DNA of 64,000 nt, taken from assembly GCF_014168535.1 (NCBI RefSeq), contig NZ_CP060007.1:4650001-4714000 (forward strand), in the 5' to 3' direction. The position numbers and the translations under genes are program-made. Positions 45,724 through 55,900 of this stretch are shown here, in pieces. Below the pieces are notes generated by a model. It did no database searches and had not been told where the DNA came from. It saw nothing but the letters and a program-made list of their open reading frames with translations. The stretch comes from Lacibacter sediminis. GTDB taxonomy: Bacteria > Bacteroidota > Bacteroidia > Chitinophagales > Chitinophagaceae. How positions within the stretch are numbered: position 1 is the first letter of the stretch; every line of letters begins with the position of its first letter.

Positions 45724-48075
45724 CTAGTCAATTGAAATTGCTGAAGAAAAATCACCAAGAATATCTCTAAGCTTTTCTTTTACTTCATTCTCAGGTAATA
45801 GTTTCTCCAAATAATTCGTTTGCTCCACGAAATTGTGATAAATCAAAAGATTGAGTAACTCATGTCCAATTGGTTCCTTATTTTGATCAAATAGTTTCAA
45901 CTTAAATATACCATGACCTTCATAGTATATATCCAATTCTAGTTCATTTTCTTTGAACTTAAAACCATTGAAAAATATGTATGGCTCCTCCTTATCTGTA
46001 TTTACTTTATAATAAGAAATATCGTTAAATGGAGCGGGAGTCAGTTCACTTTTTAATTCCATGTACAAAGAATAAGTGTAGAGCTCTGTATGTTCTCCAT
46101 TCATTTTAACGCCACGTAGCAAATAAATTATGTCATCATCAGTATGACGGATATACTTATCTTTTCCCAAATAAGCGAGAAGTTCAGGATATAAAACAAA
46201 CTTTATTCTCCAATCAGTTAATAAGTTACTAGCAGTTGAACAAATCAATTCCAAGCTACTTAAATCTGATGGATCAAATAAAGAATCCGAAATTAATTGT
46301 TTAAAAAAATTACGCTTATTACTACGATACCCATCGCCAAGAAGAAATCTTTTCCAACTAACATCCCTTTCAGTGTCAACCAAAAAGCTATAATTTTTTT
46401 TGGCGAACAAAAGATAATCACCTTTTGTAAGAATTGCTCGATGCAGGCGATGGTTTAGCTTAGCTTCGTCTCTTAATCCCCCTTCAGTAAATAATGCAAA
46501 CACTAAGTCTATATAACGATCGAACTCTTTCTGAAAGTTGGTCTGATCTGTTTCGTTCCAGTCAAATTGTCCATTTTCGTCATAATAGCTTTCAATTTGA
46601 CTGAAGGCTAAAGCAAAAGTGATTTGCCCCTTGAAGTACGGATGTTTTTCGGCTTTGTATATCCTTTCTGCCCAAGCATCATCTTTTAAGATTAAATGCG
46701 CTTTTATTTGTTCTTCTTTAATTTGTGTAGGATTGAACCCCTTTATATTGTCATCAGTTATTATGTATTCTAAAATAGAGTTGCTATGCGGTAAAAGTCT
46801 TTGTATCGCCCTGAGGGAATTAACATACTCGGTTTCGTTATTATAAGGGGTGGTGTTTTCTATTAAATTGACCATTACCCTCATCCAGTCCTGTAATCCA
46901 TCGGCTACCTTCCATTTACATAAGTAAGCATAATAAGCAAAAAATTTGATGCGTTCTGCATAGCCAGTATCACTAAACTTATTATTAATGATTTTGTCGA
47001 AAGTATCTATTTCATCGTAGTAATGAAACACTGGGAGATATTGCCTGTACTTATGCCCATTACTAATAAGATCGAGTGTATCGATCAGCGTAGTTATGAA
47101 TTGTTCATTTTGACGTAAATAAAAATCAAGAGGAAGATTGTTTTGATTATCGATATACTTTTTGGGCTCGTTTTGGGTAAGGGAATAATGATTGATTGCG
47201 ATGGCACTTATAAAGTGCATCATTTGTTTATCAAAAACATTCTCTTTTTTATCCCTGTAAGTCCAGAATAAGTCAGCCCATTCTGTATCAATTTTCTGAG
47301 CGAAGTAATCTTTAATGCTTGGACTATAAGCAACCTTGCTATTGAAGTTTTCTAAATGCTGCTCAATTTTTGCCTTGAAATTTTCAAACTTTGTCAGGGG
47401 CTTACCTCGTGAATTCATTTTGATATACAAATCATCCGTAAGACCATAATCTTTAAGAGGCAGAAATTGAAAAGTAATTACAGGATTTTCGGTATTAATT
47501 AAGAGGCCATAGAATCCCTCAGCATTTTTAAACTTTTTGTCGATTGCATCCAACATGCATAACATCGACTGTATAGTTGGATCATAATCCCAGGAAAGAA
47601 AATACCAGTAACTATCTCTAATTGTTTTAGACAAAGCATTTTCCTTTTCATCATCCGGCGAAAGTAACTTAGCAAGTGAAAAAGGATTTCTAAACAAAGC
47701 ATTACAGAAATCTGTAGCAGACTGACGTGTTTTGTAGGTAAATCTAGAGAAGGTATCCTTTGTTAGTGCCTGCTTTAATTCGTCAAACCTATTTTCTTTC
47801 ACCGCCAAATACCAATGCAACAAGAAAAGAGTAGTAAGCCGCTGTTGGCCGTCGAGAGGAATAAAATTATTGTTGCCATCAATATCGCCATATATAAAAT
47901 CAAGATCTCTGAAAGGAACGCCCTCCGTCAAATAGGTGTAAAGTGCATCCAAAAAATCATTTCTTATTTCTTTTGCAGATTGTCTTCCCTGTGCATAATC
48001 TCTTTGAATAATCGGAATTTCAATGTTGTATTGCTTTTCAACAAACAACTTGTAGAAGGTTAGTTGTTCACTCAT
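45724..48075 (-). CDS. DUF262 (GmrS-like) protein without HNH end
   Basis: A 783-residue protein. The ParB/Srx-type DUF262 domain is at residues about 15-130 with IPIIQRDYAQGR and IPLDGQQRLTTLFLLHWY, the DGQQR nucleotide-binding loop. I see no DUF1524 HNH site, so it may be a non-cutting or sensor partner. The start overlaps the stop of the next-upstream gene (ATGA). GmrSD proteins restrict DNA carrying modified cytosine. With two proteins side by side the pair may act together as a modification-dependent restriction system. Confidence 0.82.
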   Translation of the reverse strand: MSEQLTFYKLFVEKQYNIEIPIIQRDYAQGRQSAKEIRNDFLDALYTYLTEGVPFRDLDFIYGDIDGNNNFIPLDGQQRLTTLFLLHWYLAVKENRFDELKQALTKDTFSRFTYKTRQSATDFCNALFRNPFSLAKLLSPDDEKENALSKTIRDSYWYFLSWDYDPTIQSMLCMLDAIDKKFKNAEGFYGLLINTENPVITFQFLPLKDYGLTDDLYIKMNSRGKPLTKFENFKAKIEQHLENFNSKVAYSPSIKDYFAQKIDTEWADLFWTYRDKKENVFDKQMMHFISAIAINHYSLTQNEPKKYIDNQNNLPLDFYLRQNEQFITTLIDTLDLISNGHKYRQYLPVFHYYDEIDTFDKIINNKFSDTGYAERIKFFAYYAYLCKWKVADGLQDWMRVMVNLIENTTPYNNETEYVNSLRAIQRLLPHSNSILEYIITDDNIKGFNPTQIKEEQIKAHLILKDDAWAERIYKAEKHPYFKGQITFALAFSQIESYYDENGQFDWNETDQTNFQKEFDRYIDLVFALFTEGGLRDEAKLNHRLHRAILTKGDYLLFAKKNYSFLVDTERDVSWKRFLLGDGYRSNKRNFFKQLISDSLFDPSDLSSLELICSTASNLLTDWRIKFVLYPELLAYLGKDKYIRHTDDDIIYLLRGVKMNGEHTELYTYSLYMELKSELTPAPFNDISYYKVNTDKEEPYIFFNGFKFKENELELDIYYEGHGIFKLKLFDQNKEPIGHELLNLLIYHNFVEQTNYLEKLLPENEVKEKLRDILGDFSSAISID

Positions 48076-49790
48076 TTATTAAGGGTATTTTCAATTTCCT
48101 GTAAATAATCATTAGCATCATTAGCATTCCAATACATTACTTCGCCTAACTTTCGACTATAGGCCTTCAAAAAGACGTTCTTTGTACATAAAGGGATAAA
48201 CACGCCTTGCTTTTCTTTATTAATAATATGGCTTCTTTTAACGGGGAAAAACGCATTTTTATACATGCGGTTTGTTGTTTCATCCAATAGGGTAAGATTT
48301 GAAAGATTGTCTATATCCTCTAAATCATCATTCTCTCCAAAGTATAATGTTAGATCAGCATATAATGCATCGAACTGGACATCATCTTCTTTCTTAAGAA
48401 TTTTCAGCAATCGGTGGCAATATTCCTTTTCTGTTTCAGAAAGCGTATCGCAATGGGCTAAAATATCTGTTTCATTTGATCCGTCGTATAGAACTCCGGA
48501 AAAGTACTGTAAACATGTATTTGCCCAGTTCTCCTTGTCTTTTCCCGTTATTTCTTTACTGGTTTGAGAGCGAATATGCTCAATATCCCATCGTTGGTTG
48601 TGATAGTGGTTGAAAGGGAAGCGGATGCTGGATTTCTTATTATTGATTATTGTCAAAACATTGAACAACAGTAATGCATTCTTAACATCTCGTTTGTTGT
48701 CTTCAAAATTCAGTTCAGTAATCGCTTTGGTTATCGTTTCTCTTGCGATAGTTCGTAGTTTTTCTTTGAACTTTAACTTCGATGTTTGTCGGGACAACTC
48801 ATGGATAGTTTGGACATTTTTACTTACAGAAGTGAGATACCCTATTAAATGATACAACTCTCTATCTTGAAACCATTCTTCAAATGACAGGAAGTACTCC
48901 TTTATACTTAGCCAAATATTATCAATTGTTTTGATGCTATTTTTTCGTCCGTCAAATTCTTCGTAAAACCTGTAGAAGGTATAATAAGTTTCTGCATCCA
49001 CAGGTTTGTTTTTCATCAAATCAAATATGTACTCAATCCTTGTATCATATTTATCTGGTGTGGTACAGATGAAGTACCAAAACTCTGGCTTTTGCAAACT
49101 TTGTTCTATTCGATCCCATTCTGAAGCGATATTCAATTGTTTCAGATACTTATCTTCTTTTGCAAATACCTTGCTTAAAAACAAAGCCTTTACTAACTCA
49201 GCATTTGTTAAAGGGATTTTGCCAATATTCAAACGGGTGAAAATATCAATAACACTGGAGCTATCATTAATTTCGTACCAGATTACCTTTGTTTTATTAA
49301 TCAGCTTATCATAGAAGTTTGATTTAATTGCAGGATTGGCTTCTTCTTTTTCCTCAAACCATGTTGAAATGAATTGGTAAGCACTGTATAGATGGAACAG
49401 GTCAATATTTTCAGCAGTAGCTTCTTTATTTTCGACTATTTCAAGAAAATCCTCCTGGGCTAATCTTGTTTCAAAATGCAGTGAATAATGCTTTTTGGGC
49501 GTTTTAAATTCAGTTTGATTGAAGTAATGTAGAATAAGAAGAATAGTAGTGAGCCGTTGTTGGCCATCTATCAATTCGTATAAATTCTCTGATACTTTTT
49601 TTACTACCACCGGTTGCAGGCAATAAAACGCTTCTGGATTAGCATAATCAATTTCATAACTCCAAATATCTTCCAGTAATGGTTTTACCTGATATTTTAC
49701 CTGCCAGCGATAGCCCCTCTGATAAGAAGGAATGTTGAAACTATACTTCAACAACTCACCAATTGATTTTATATTAAGAAAATTTTGCAT
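48072..49790 (-). CDS. DUF262-DUF1524 (GmrSD-like) nuclease
   Basis: A 572-residue protein. DUF262 is at residues about 10-100 with FNIPSYQRGYRW and ELIDGQQRLTTILLILHYF. A DUF1524 HNH-like nuclease follows at residues about 390-460 with QRWDIEHIRSQ as its core, where His is the likely general base. It couples NTP-dependent recognition to DNA cutting in GmrSD enzymes. It is translationally coupled with the 783-residue DUF262 gene that follows. A 95-bp gap to the reverse transcriptase gene upstream could carry an internal promoter. Confidence 0.85.
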   Translation of the reverse strand: MQNFLNIKSIGELLKYSFNIPSYQRGYRWQVKYQVKPLLEDIWSYEIDYANPEAFYCLQPVVVKKVSENLYELIDGQQRLTTILLILHYFNQTEFKTPKKHYSLHFETRLAQEDFLEIVENKEATAENIDLFHLYSAYQFISTWFEEKEEANPAIKSNFYDKLINKTKVIWYEINDSSSVIDIFTRLNIGKIPLTNAELVKALFLSKVFAKEDKYLKQLNIASEWDRIEQSLQKPEFWYFICTTPDKYDTRIEYIFDLMKNKPVDAETYYTFYRFYEEFDGRKNSIKTIDNIWLSIKEYFLSFEEWFQDRELYHLIGYLTSVSKNVQTIHELSRQTSKLKFKEKLRTIARETITKAITELNFEDNKRDVKNALLLFNVLTIINNKKSSIRFPFNHYHNQRWDIEHIRSQTSKEITGKDKENWANTCLQYFSGVLYDGSNETDILAHCDTLSETEKEYCHRLLKILKKEDDVQFDALYADLTLYFGENDDLEDIDNLSNLTLLDETTNRMYKNAFFPVKRSHIINKEKQGVFIPLCTKNVFLKAYSRKLGEVMYWNANDANDYLQEIENTLNK

Positions 49791-49885
49791 TTTAGAAAAG
49801 ATTAAAACTGTAGTTTTTTAAAAATTATTACTACACACGCTATTGTTAGTGATCATACAAATTGATTGTAATGCTTCATACTTAA

Positions 49886-52800
49886 CTAACTATTTTTTCT
49901 TGAGTTACTCATTTGAAATCCTGTGGGCACCGGCTTGAATGGCTTATCTGGCGACCGATGATTTCTTTGAAATGCTCTTAGTTCTTTCACTTGTAACGTA
50001 GCAACTACAAAATAATCCAACTCTCCGCCTCTCACCCGCACTTGATCTCGTTTGTAAGATTCTTTGTATGGAGCTCTAAGTCTTGTATCTCCATATAAAC
50101 GATTATTGACCTGCATAATAAATGTGTGCAAATCATTAGCTGAGGCTTCTACTAATCCGTTATAAGTGTCAATGTCTTTATTCCACTCAACAATTATCAA
50201 TGCGTCAATTAATCCTTTGAACATTGCCCGATTATCTATATCCAGAAAATCATTACAGATTAGACCTGCAAACCAAAAACCTCCATGATTAATCAAAAAC
50301 TTGTTGGTAAAATCTGGTCGTAATACAGCTCCGCCTATATCATAGATATCTCGCTCTTCTTTAAAAGCCGGAATGATTTTCTCCTGTTTCAATAAAACAT
50401 GAGACGGCCCCCATTTCCCTTTCACAGTAAGCACATAAACCAGTTGATTGGAAACATATTTCAATATGTGTGGAGGCAGCACCTCTCCCGGACGAGTTTT
50501 AATTTCGTATTCAATACCAGCTATTATGGAAATTCCTTTCTTTAAAAACAAATGTGAGATATAATCAAGCAATTCTAACGGTATTGATAACTCCGGAAAC
50601 AATACGTAACCAATCTCAGCCTTTTTTTTACACCTTAAGATATTCTCAATCAAATTAAAAATACGCTCTATACGATCCCCATCAGGCTCATTAGGAGAAC
50701 CCTGTACAACAGCCACCCAACTTTCAGGTTTTGTTTCCAAACTTGTAAATGCAACTGTTGGATTCAATGATTCGCCATCTGTTTGTAAACAAATAGCTTT
50801 TATTTCATCAGCTATTTTTAAGTCATGATTGCATGGCTGCTCAAGACCTGTACTGTCAATATTAAATAGCTTGCAATAATTCAGGAAAGATTTATTCTCA
50901 TCAATATCATACCAATTTTGAAAAATTGAGCACAGATCAAAAAGTGTAAACGGTCTTGTAAAGAAGTAAAATGCGAATGGTCTGGTGAGTACATTTGCAT
51001 CTAATGGATAAGTTACTTTAAATGCTTCAGTCGAAAATTTTACAAAATGATTGTAATTAGGTAAATAATCTGAATTTAAAAAAGAATCATCCCATAATTC
51101 AAGATTGTGAGAATGAAGGTATTCCGGCATCTTCTCAAGTGGATATTTAAAGTAATCTTTAAATGGCTTTTTATGAAGATCGGAAACAATCAAGCGTATA
51201 ACATCTTGCTCAATGGAATCAGAATTATTATTTCGTTGTAGTAAACTTATCTTACTTAAATGAGGGTTATCTCCGGGCTCCCAAGTACTTAAGACAGCTT
51301 CCTCTAGCAACGAAAAAATATACTCCTTAGCAAATGATAAAGGTCCATTAAAAGAATCAGCCTTTGATTCTTTTAATTTCCTGAAAGCTTCTTCAACATT
51401 AAGAACGAGCTTATCAACAAATTCAAGCTTCCTCGTTTTTACAGCTAAAGAAACTATCCTCGGATAATATTTCGTATAGGTAGCAATTGTTTCAGGGGTT
51501 ATTGCATGCTCAAGACATAGGTCAAAAAAAGAGTTAACGATACTATCCCATTTCTTTTTCGGTAAAAATTTTACAACTATCTCAAGACGCTTTAAATACA
51601 AAATGAATTTAAGCCTTTGAATACTTAAGCCATCCGACTTCCTCAATCCATTAGCTGACTCCTCATTATCCGTAGTTACTTTCGATACTTCATGAGTGAA
51701 AGACTCGATATCATTGTCAATGTCAGGAGGTAAATTCCACTCGCTGCTGTTTTCATTCAAACTATCTTTCAGGGTAGTCAGAAAGGACTCACCACTAATG
51801 CCTTCAAGGAAAAAATACTTTTCTTTATCCGTGCTGAATTCTACTAAACTATCCGGTGCATAAGGTATTTCAAGAATGTACCCTTCTGGCTTGTATTCAT
51901 TACTATTTCTATCCTCTGAGTTTTGTTGCTCTTCAGCACGAACTAATCTATCTATTCGTTTTGTCAAAAAAGTCCAAAAACTTTCAGGCGAATCAATATT
52001 ACTTCCATCTTCTACAACCAAAAACATATCGTCGACATATCTACCGTAATAAATTGGCTTAATTTCCTGATTAATCTTACGATCAAGAAAGATCAACAGT
52101 AAGTTGGCAATTGTTTTAGAGGCCCCAAGGCCCATAGGTATACCGGAGTGTCGGTTAAATTTAAAATTCTTTGGAACGTCTTCGTCATTATAAATATTTC
52201 TGCTCCATGCAGTAATTGCGTGTATCAGTAATGTACTAAGCTGTTCTTGTAAAGGATCGAGTGATACATTGATATATTTTAAAAAATCTTCTTCAACTAT
52301 AAAAGAAGGGTCAATTCTGTGATAAAATTTCTTTAAGTCTGCTGTTACTGCTATTATTTTTTTATTGTCCTTTAAAGCTTTTGAAATATTATTAATGCCA
52401 TTGTTCTGCCATGTTTGATATGCTGGCAAATAAGATTTAAAATGCCCAAATCTTCCTCGTAAGTATTGTTCTTCTTTGTCTAAATCTCCACTTCCTTTAT
52501 AGGCACTTCGCAAACGGCAACCATAACTATCTTCACTTACGTATTGCTCTAATGCATATCCTACTTTTTCGAGCCATAATGAAGAAAACACATGAAAATG
52601 CACCTTATGCTTCCCCAAAATGCGAAAGTCCACTGATTTGATTTTCTTTGAATTCCAGCTGCGCTCACCATTTGAATAATACACAAAGGAAGTATCCTTG
52701 CCTTTTCCCTGATCTTCAAAATCAATTTTCTTTAATGCAAACATGTGACTGCCTACAAAATCTGGACTGCCAAACCAACCCATATCGTTGGCCTTAATTT

Positions 52801-52951
52801 TAAGGAGCAGTTCATTGAGATTATTGAGCAAATTTTGTTCATAGTTTGCAAAATCGAGTAAGGTTAAGTGCCCGGTTTCGTAGTAGGCATCTATCTTGGC
52901 TTTTCTATAAGCCACAACTAGATCATCAATGGTTAAGTATGAATTATTCAT
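49886..52951 (-). CDS. DRT1-type reverse transcriptase fused to nitrilase domain
   Basis: A 1021-residue fusion. The reverse transcriptase core spans residues about 190-330: AVTADLKKFYHRID (first catalytic Asp), RHSGIPMGLGASKTIANLL, then YYGRYVDDMFLVVEDG, the YVDD active site near residue 308. The C-terminal part, about 735-985, is nitrilase-like: Glu in LFPELSIP, Lys in LLKQEKIIP and Cys in GLICNDF. The RT-nitrilase arrangement is that of UG1/DRT class 1 defence reverse transcriptases. It lies between the MTase and DUF262 genes, so a defence role is strongly suggested. Product and trigger are unknown. Confidence 0.88.
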   Translation of the reverse strand: MNNSYLTIDDLVVAYRKAKIDAYYETGHLTLLDFANYEQNLLNNLNELLLKIKANDMGWFGSPDFVGSHMFALKKIDFEDQGKGKDTSFVYYSNGERSWNSKKIKSVDFRILGKHKVHFHVFSSLWLEKVGYALEQYVSEDSYGCRLRSAYKGSGDLDKEEQYLRGRFGHFKSYLPAYQTWQNNGINNISKALKDNKKIIAVTADLKKFYHRIDPSFIVEEDFLKYINVSLDPLQEQLSTLLIHAITAWSRNIYNDEDVPKNFKFNRHSGIPMGLGASKTIANLLLIFLDRKINQEIKPIYYGRYVDDMFLVVEDGSNIDSPESFWTFLTKRIDRLVRAEEQQNSEDRNSNEYKPEGYILEIPYAPDSLVEFSTDKEKYFFLEGISGESFLTTLKDSLNENSSEWNLPPDIDNDIESFTHEVSKVTTDNEESANGLRKSDGLSIQRLKFILYLKRLEIVVKFLPKKKWDSIVNSFFDLCLEHAITPETIATYTKYYPRIVSLAVKTRKLEFVDKLVLNVEEAFRKLKESKADSFNGPLSFAKEYIFSLLEEAVLSTWEPGDNPHLSKISLLQRNNNSDSIEQDVIRLIVSDLHKKPFKDYFKYPLEKMPEYLHSHNLELWDDSFLNSDYLPNYNHFVKFSTEAFKVTYPLDANVLTRPFAFYFFTRPFTLFDLCSIFQNWYDIDENKSFLNYCKLFNIDSTGLEQPCNHDLKIADEIKAICLQTDGESLNPTVAFTSLETKPESWVAVVQGSPNEPDGDRIERIFNLIENILRCKKKAEIGYVLFPELSIPLELLDYISHLFLKKGISIIAGIEYEIKTRPGEVLPPHILKYVSNQLVYVLTVKGKWGPSHVLLKQEKIIPAFKEERDIYDIGGAVLRPDFTNKFLINHGGFWFAGLICNDFLDIDNRAMFKGLIDALIIVEWNKDIDTYNGLVEASANDLHTFIMQVNNRLYGDTRLRAPYKESYKRDQVRVRGGELDYFVVATLQVKELRAFQRNHRSPDKPFKPVPTGFQMSNSRKNS

Positions 52952-52972
52952 AAGCAGCTTTATGTAATAAAT

Positions 52973-55900
52973 TTATTTCTGATTAAACAAACCTCCCAAA
53001 TTTTCATCCGGCTCATCCACTCTACTCACAACATCATCATCGGTTTTATATGTTTTCTTTTTCCCCTTCTTATCCCACAACCCCGCCTTTATTTCTTCCT
53101 CATGAATTTGATGGTTGAGTTCGAGTAAACGTTTTAGTACCTCTTTGCGGGCATCGGGATGAATGGTGAAACGAATGCGGTCGTTTTCTGGGAGGTAGTC
53201 TACTTCATAGAAATCGTGGCGAAGTTGAATATCACTCCAGCCATAAGCTACCAATACAGCATGATCCATTTGTACATGCAACTCACGGAGTTTAACAATT
53301 CCGGCTAAAGCTTCTTCCATGCTGCAAGTGTCTTTTGTTCTTTGCAAATGATTCCATAAATTCCAGACCTCTTTGCCGTATTGTTTTTCTATGACTTTCT
53401 TATCGAAGAATTGTAGATTATCATTAGCTATACTCAGTTGTACGTCTTTTGCATGGAAGGCATTATAAGTTTTGGTAAGCCCTAGTCCTATTGAGAGCAT
53501 CAATTTTGGGCGATATTTATGATATGCTTCACTGATTCTATTTAGAGACGCAATATTATTATCACTAATACAATTTGGAAATGGAAAAGTAACAAAACAA
53601 TTTGAAGGATTATACTTCAGCCTTCCCCCTAAAGTTGCAGAATATTTCCTAGCCCATTCTTCATGAAATGTTGAGCATAGAATTGCCCCAAAATAATATT
53701 CCTCAAGCAAGATTACCTTGGTCATTGATGAAAAAACTATACCAGGCGAATAATATGTAAATGACAAATATTTTGTTGTCTCTGGAATAACTAGAACCCT
53801 ATTTAAATTCTTAAGCTTACTGTAAAGACTTGGCCTCTTATCAGCATACTGCCACCACTTTTGGGGCAAAGGATTTCTCAAGACAAATTTGCCAGCAATT
53901 TCTTTCCCATTGGAATCTTTCTCTAAACGCTGTCTTTCTGGTTTAACCAATGATTCTACAATATCAAAACAAATAGGGTATTCATTCGCTTTATTCACAG
54001 GCCAATCGAAGAAATTTATAACATACCTGCTAGGGAGCTGGTCTATATTACTATTGAGATCTTCTCCATTAAGATATGGGAATAATACTTCGTTATACTT
54101 TTCATCTTTACTAATAATTTCATTCGCTTTCTCTATATCTATTAAAAATCCTAATCCCAAAATAAATGAACCAACAAAGCTTTTATCAGAATTAATAGAC
54201 AATTCATGAGCCGCAACATTGCTTAATTCATCAGTCAAATACGGAGTAATATTTTGTACTTGATTACCATTTAATATTTTTGGAGCATACCAAGATTGTG
54301 ATTTATTTATTGAAATTAATGAAACATCAACATTAGCAACACCAGGCCATTGAATTCGCTTTAACGCAAACAATATTGTTCCGTTCGTATTTAAAATAAT
54401 TTCTAGCGACCACTCCCGTGTTGCGCCTTCGCATATAGATTGAGTAGATATTAAACTCATGAACTTTTTCTCAGCTATTATTTGAAAAATTCTTCTGAAA
54501 AAAAATCCAACCAAATCCATTGCCGCAGCAGGAGTATAATTATTTTTAATGAATTCGAAATATGAATCGCCGAAAGCCCCGGAGATTTTCTTGCCGCCTA
54601 AAAAAGGCGGGTTACCTAAAATGCAATCAAAACCTCCTTCATTAAATACTTCTGGGAACTCCAAGAACCAATGAAAAAATCGCTTTTCTCTCGCTAAGGT
54701 TTCAGCCTTTGCCAGTTTATCGCTTTGCAATACACCTATATGCTTATTTAGCTGCCGTAAAAAAATACGGTATTCTGCATCAGTTAAGATATTTGGTTTG
54801 TTTCCATCAGTCTTTGGTATAAAAAACTGGGCCACCTGTGCATCGGCCAGTTGTTTCATGCGTATACGGTGGTAATCACTTTCGTACTGGCGGTATTGCT
54901 TCTCTTTATTGGCAACTTCTTCGGGTGTTCGTTCGGGGAGGTTTTTAAAGAGCTTGTATTGTTCAATAACCGCATCCACTTCGGTGATCATAGCTTTTTC
55001 AAATTCAAACGCTGCCTGTGTTTTTTCTTTGCGTTCCTGTTTGTTCCGTTTCAGGAAAGAAGAGGCAATGGTTTTATCATCACCCGGTAATGCTTTAAAC
55101 GCTTCATCGGCTATTCCTTTCTCCAGTTCATCTTTATGTGCAAGGCCCACAATGGCATCACCGCATTTTATATGATGGTCTAAAAAATTCAATGGTTCGC
55201 CGGGGTTATGTGCTTCGAGCCACATGGCTACTTTGCATAATTCAACAGCCAATGGGTTTTTATCTACACCATAAATACAATTATTAATTGCATCACGTAT
55301 TGCCTGTCGCAATACCGGTGGCGAGGGCTGGTCTTCTTTACTCCGCAGTTTTGCCAGTTCAAAACCAATACGCCTTGCTGCTGATAATAAAATATGTCCG
55401 CTGCCGCAAGCCACATCGCAAACCTTTAAAGAGAGCAGGGCCGCCTCCGCATCTTTTTCTTTGAGCTTATCAGTAATTAAATAATCCAGCGAGTGTTTAA
55501 TTAACGGCTTCACCAACTCTTCAGGTGTATAATGAGCTCCATCCTTACTTCTTTGAGTCTTCCCTTTCTCTTGTCCTTTAAATAAAAAAACGGGTTGAGT
55601 ATTTGGTTCCTGAATTTCAGGCTCGTATTCCAGCAGGCCTTCGTACACACTACCAAATTCTTCCACATCCAGATCAGCATAGTTTACCCTCACCCGTTGG
55701 CCCTTTTCACTTTCAAAGGTTACCAGGTGGCGGAGTACTTTTAACAGCGTTTCGTTATCCAGCATCTGTTCACTCATGATGCCTAATGCATCCGCTGCAA
55801 ACAAACCGGAACCAAGTGGAGCAATACCCAGTTGCTTGCCATACTTGCTGTTTTCAAACAACGTAAAGCAGGTAACCAGCGATTGCCATAAATCGGTTTT

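Noticed and set aside
49791..49885. Possible non-coding RNA or promoter after the reverse transcriptase gene
   Set aside because: Some reverse-transcriptase defence systems use a structured RNA, but this 95-bp gap shows no clear hairpin and DRT1 is not known to need one.
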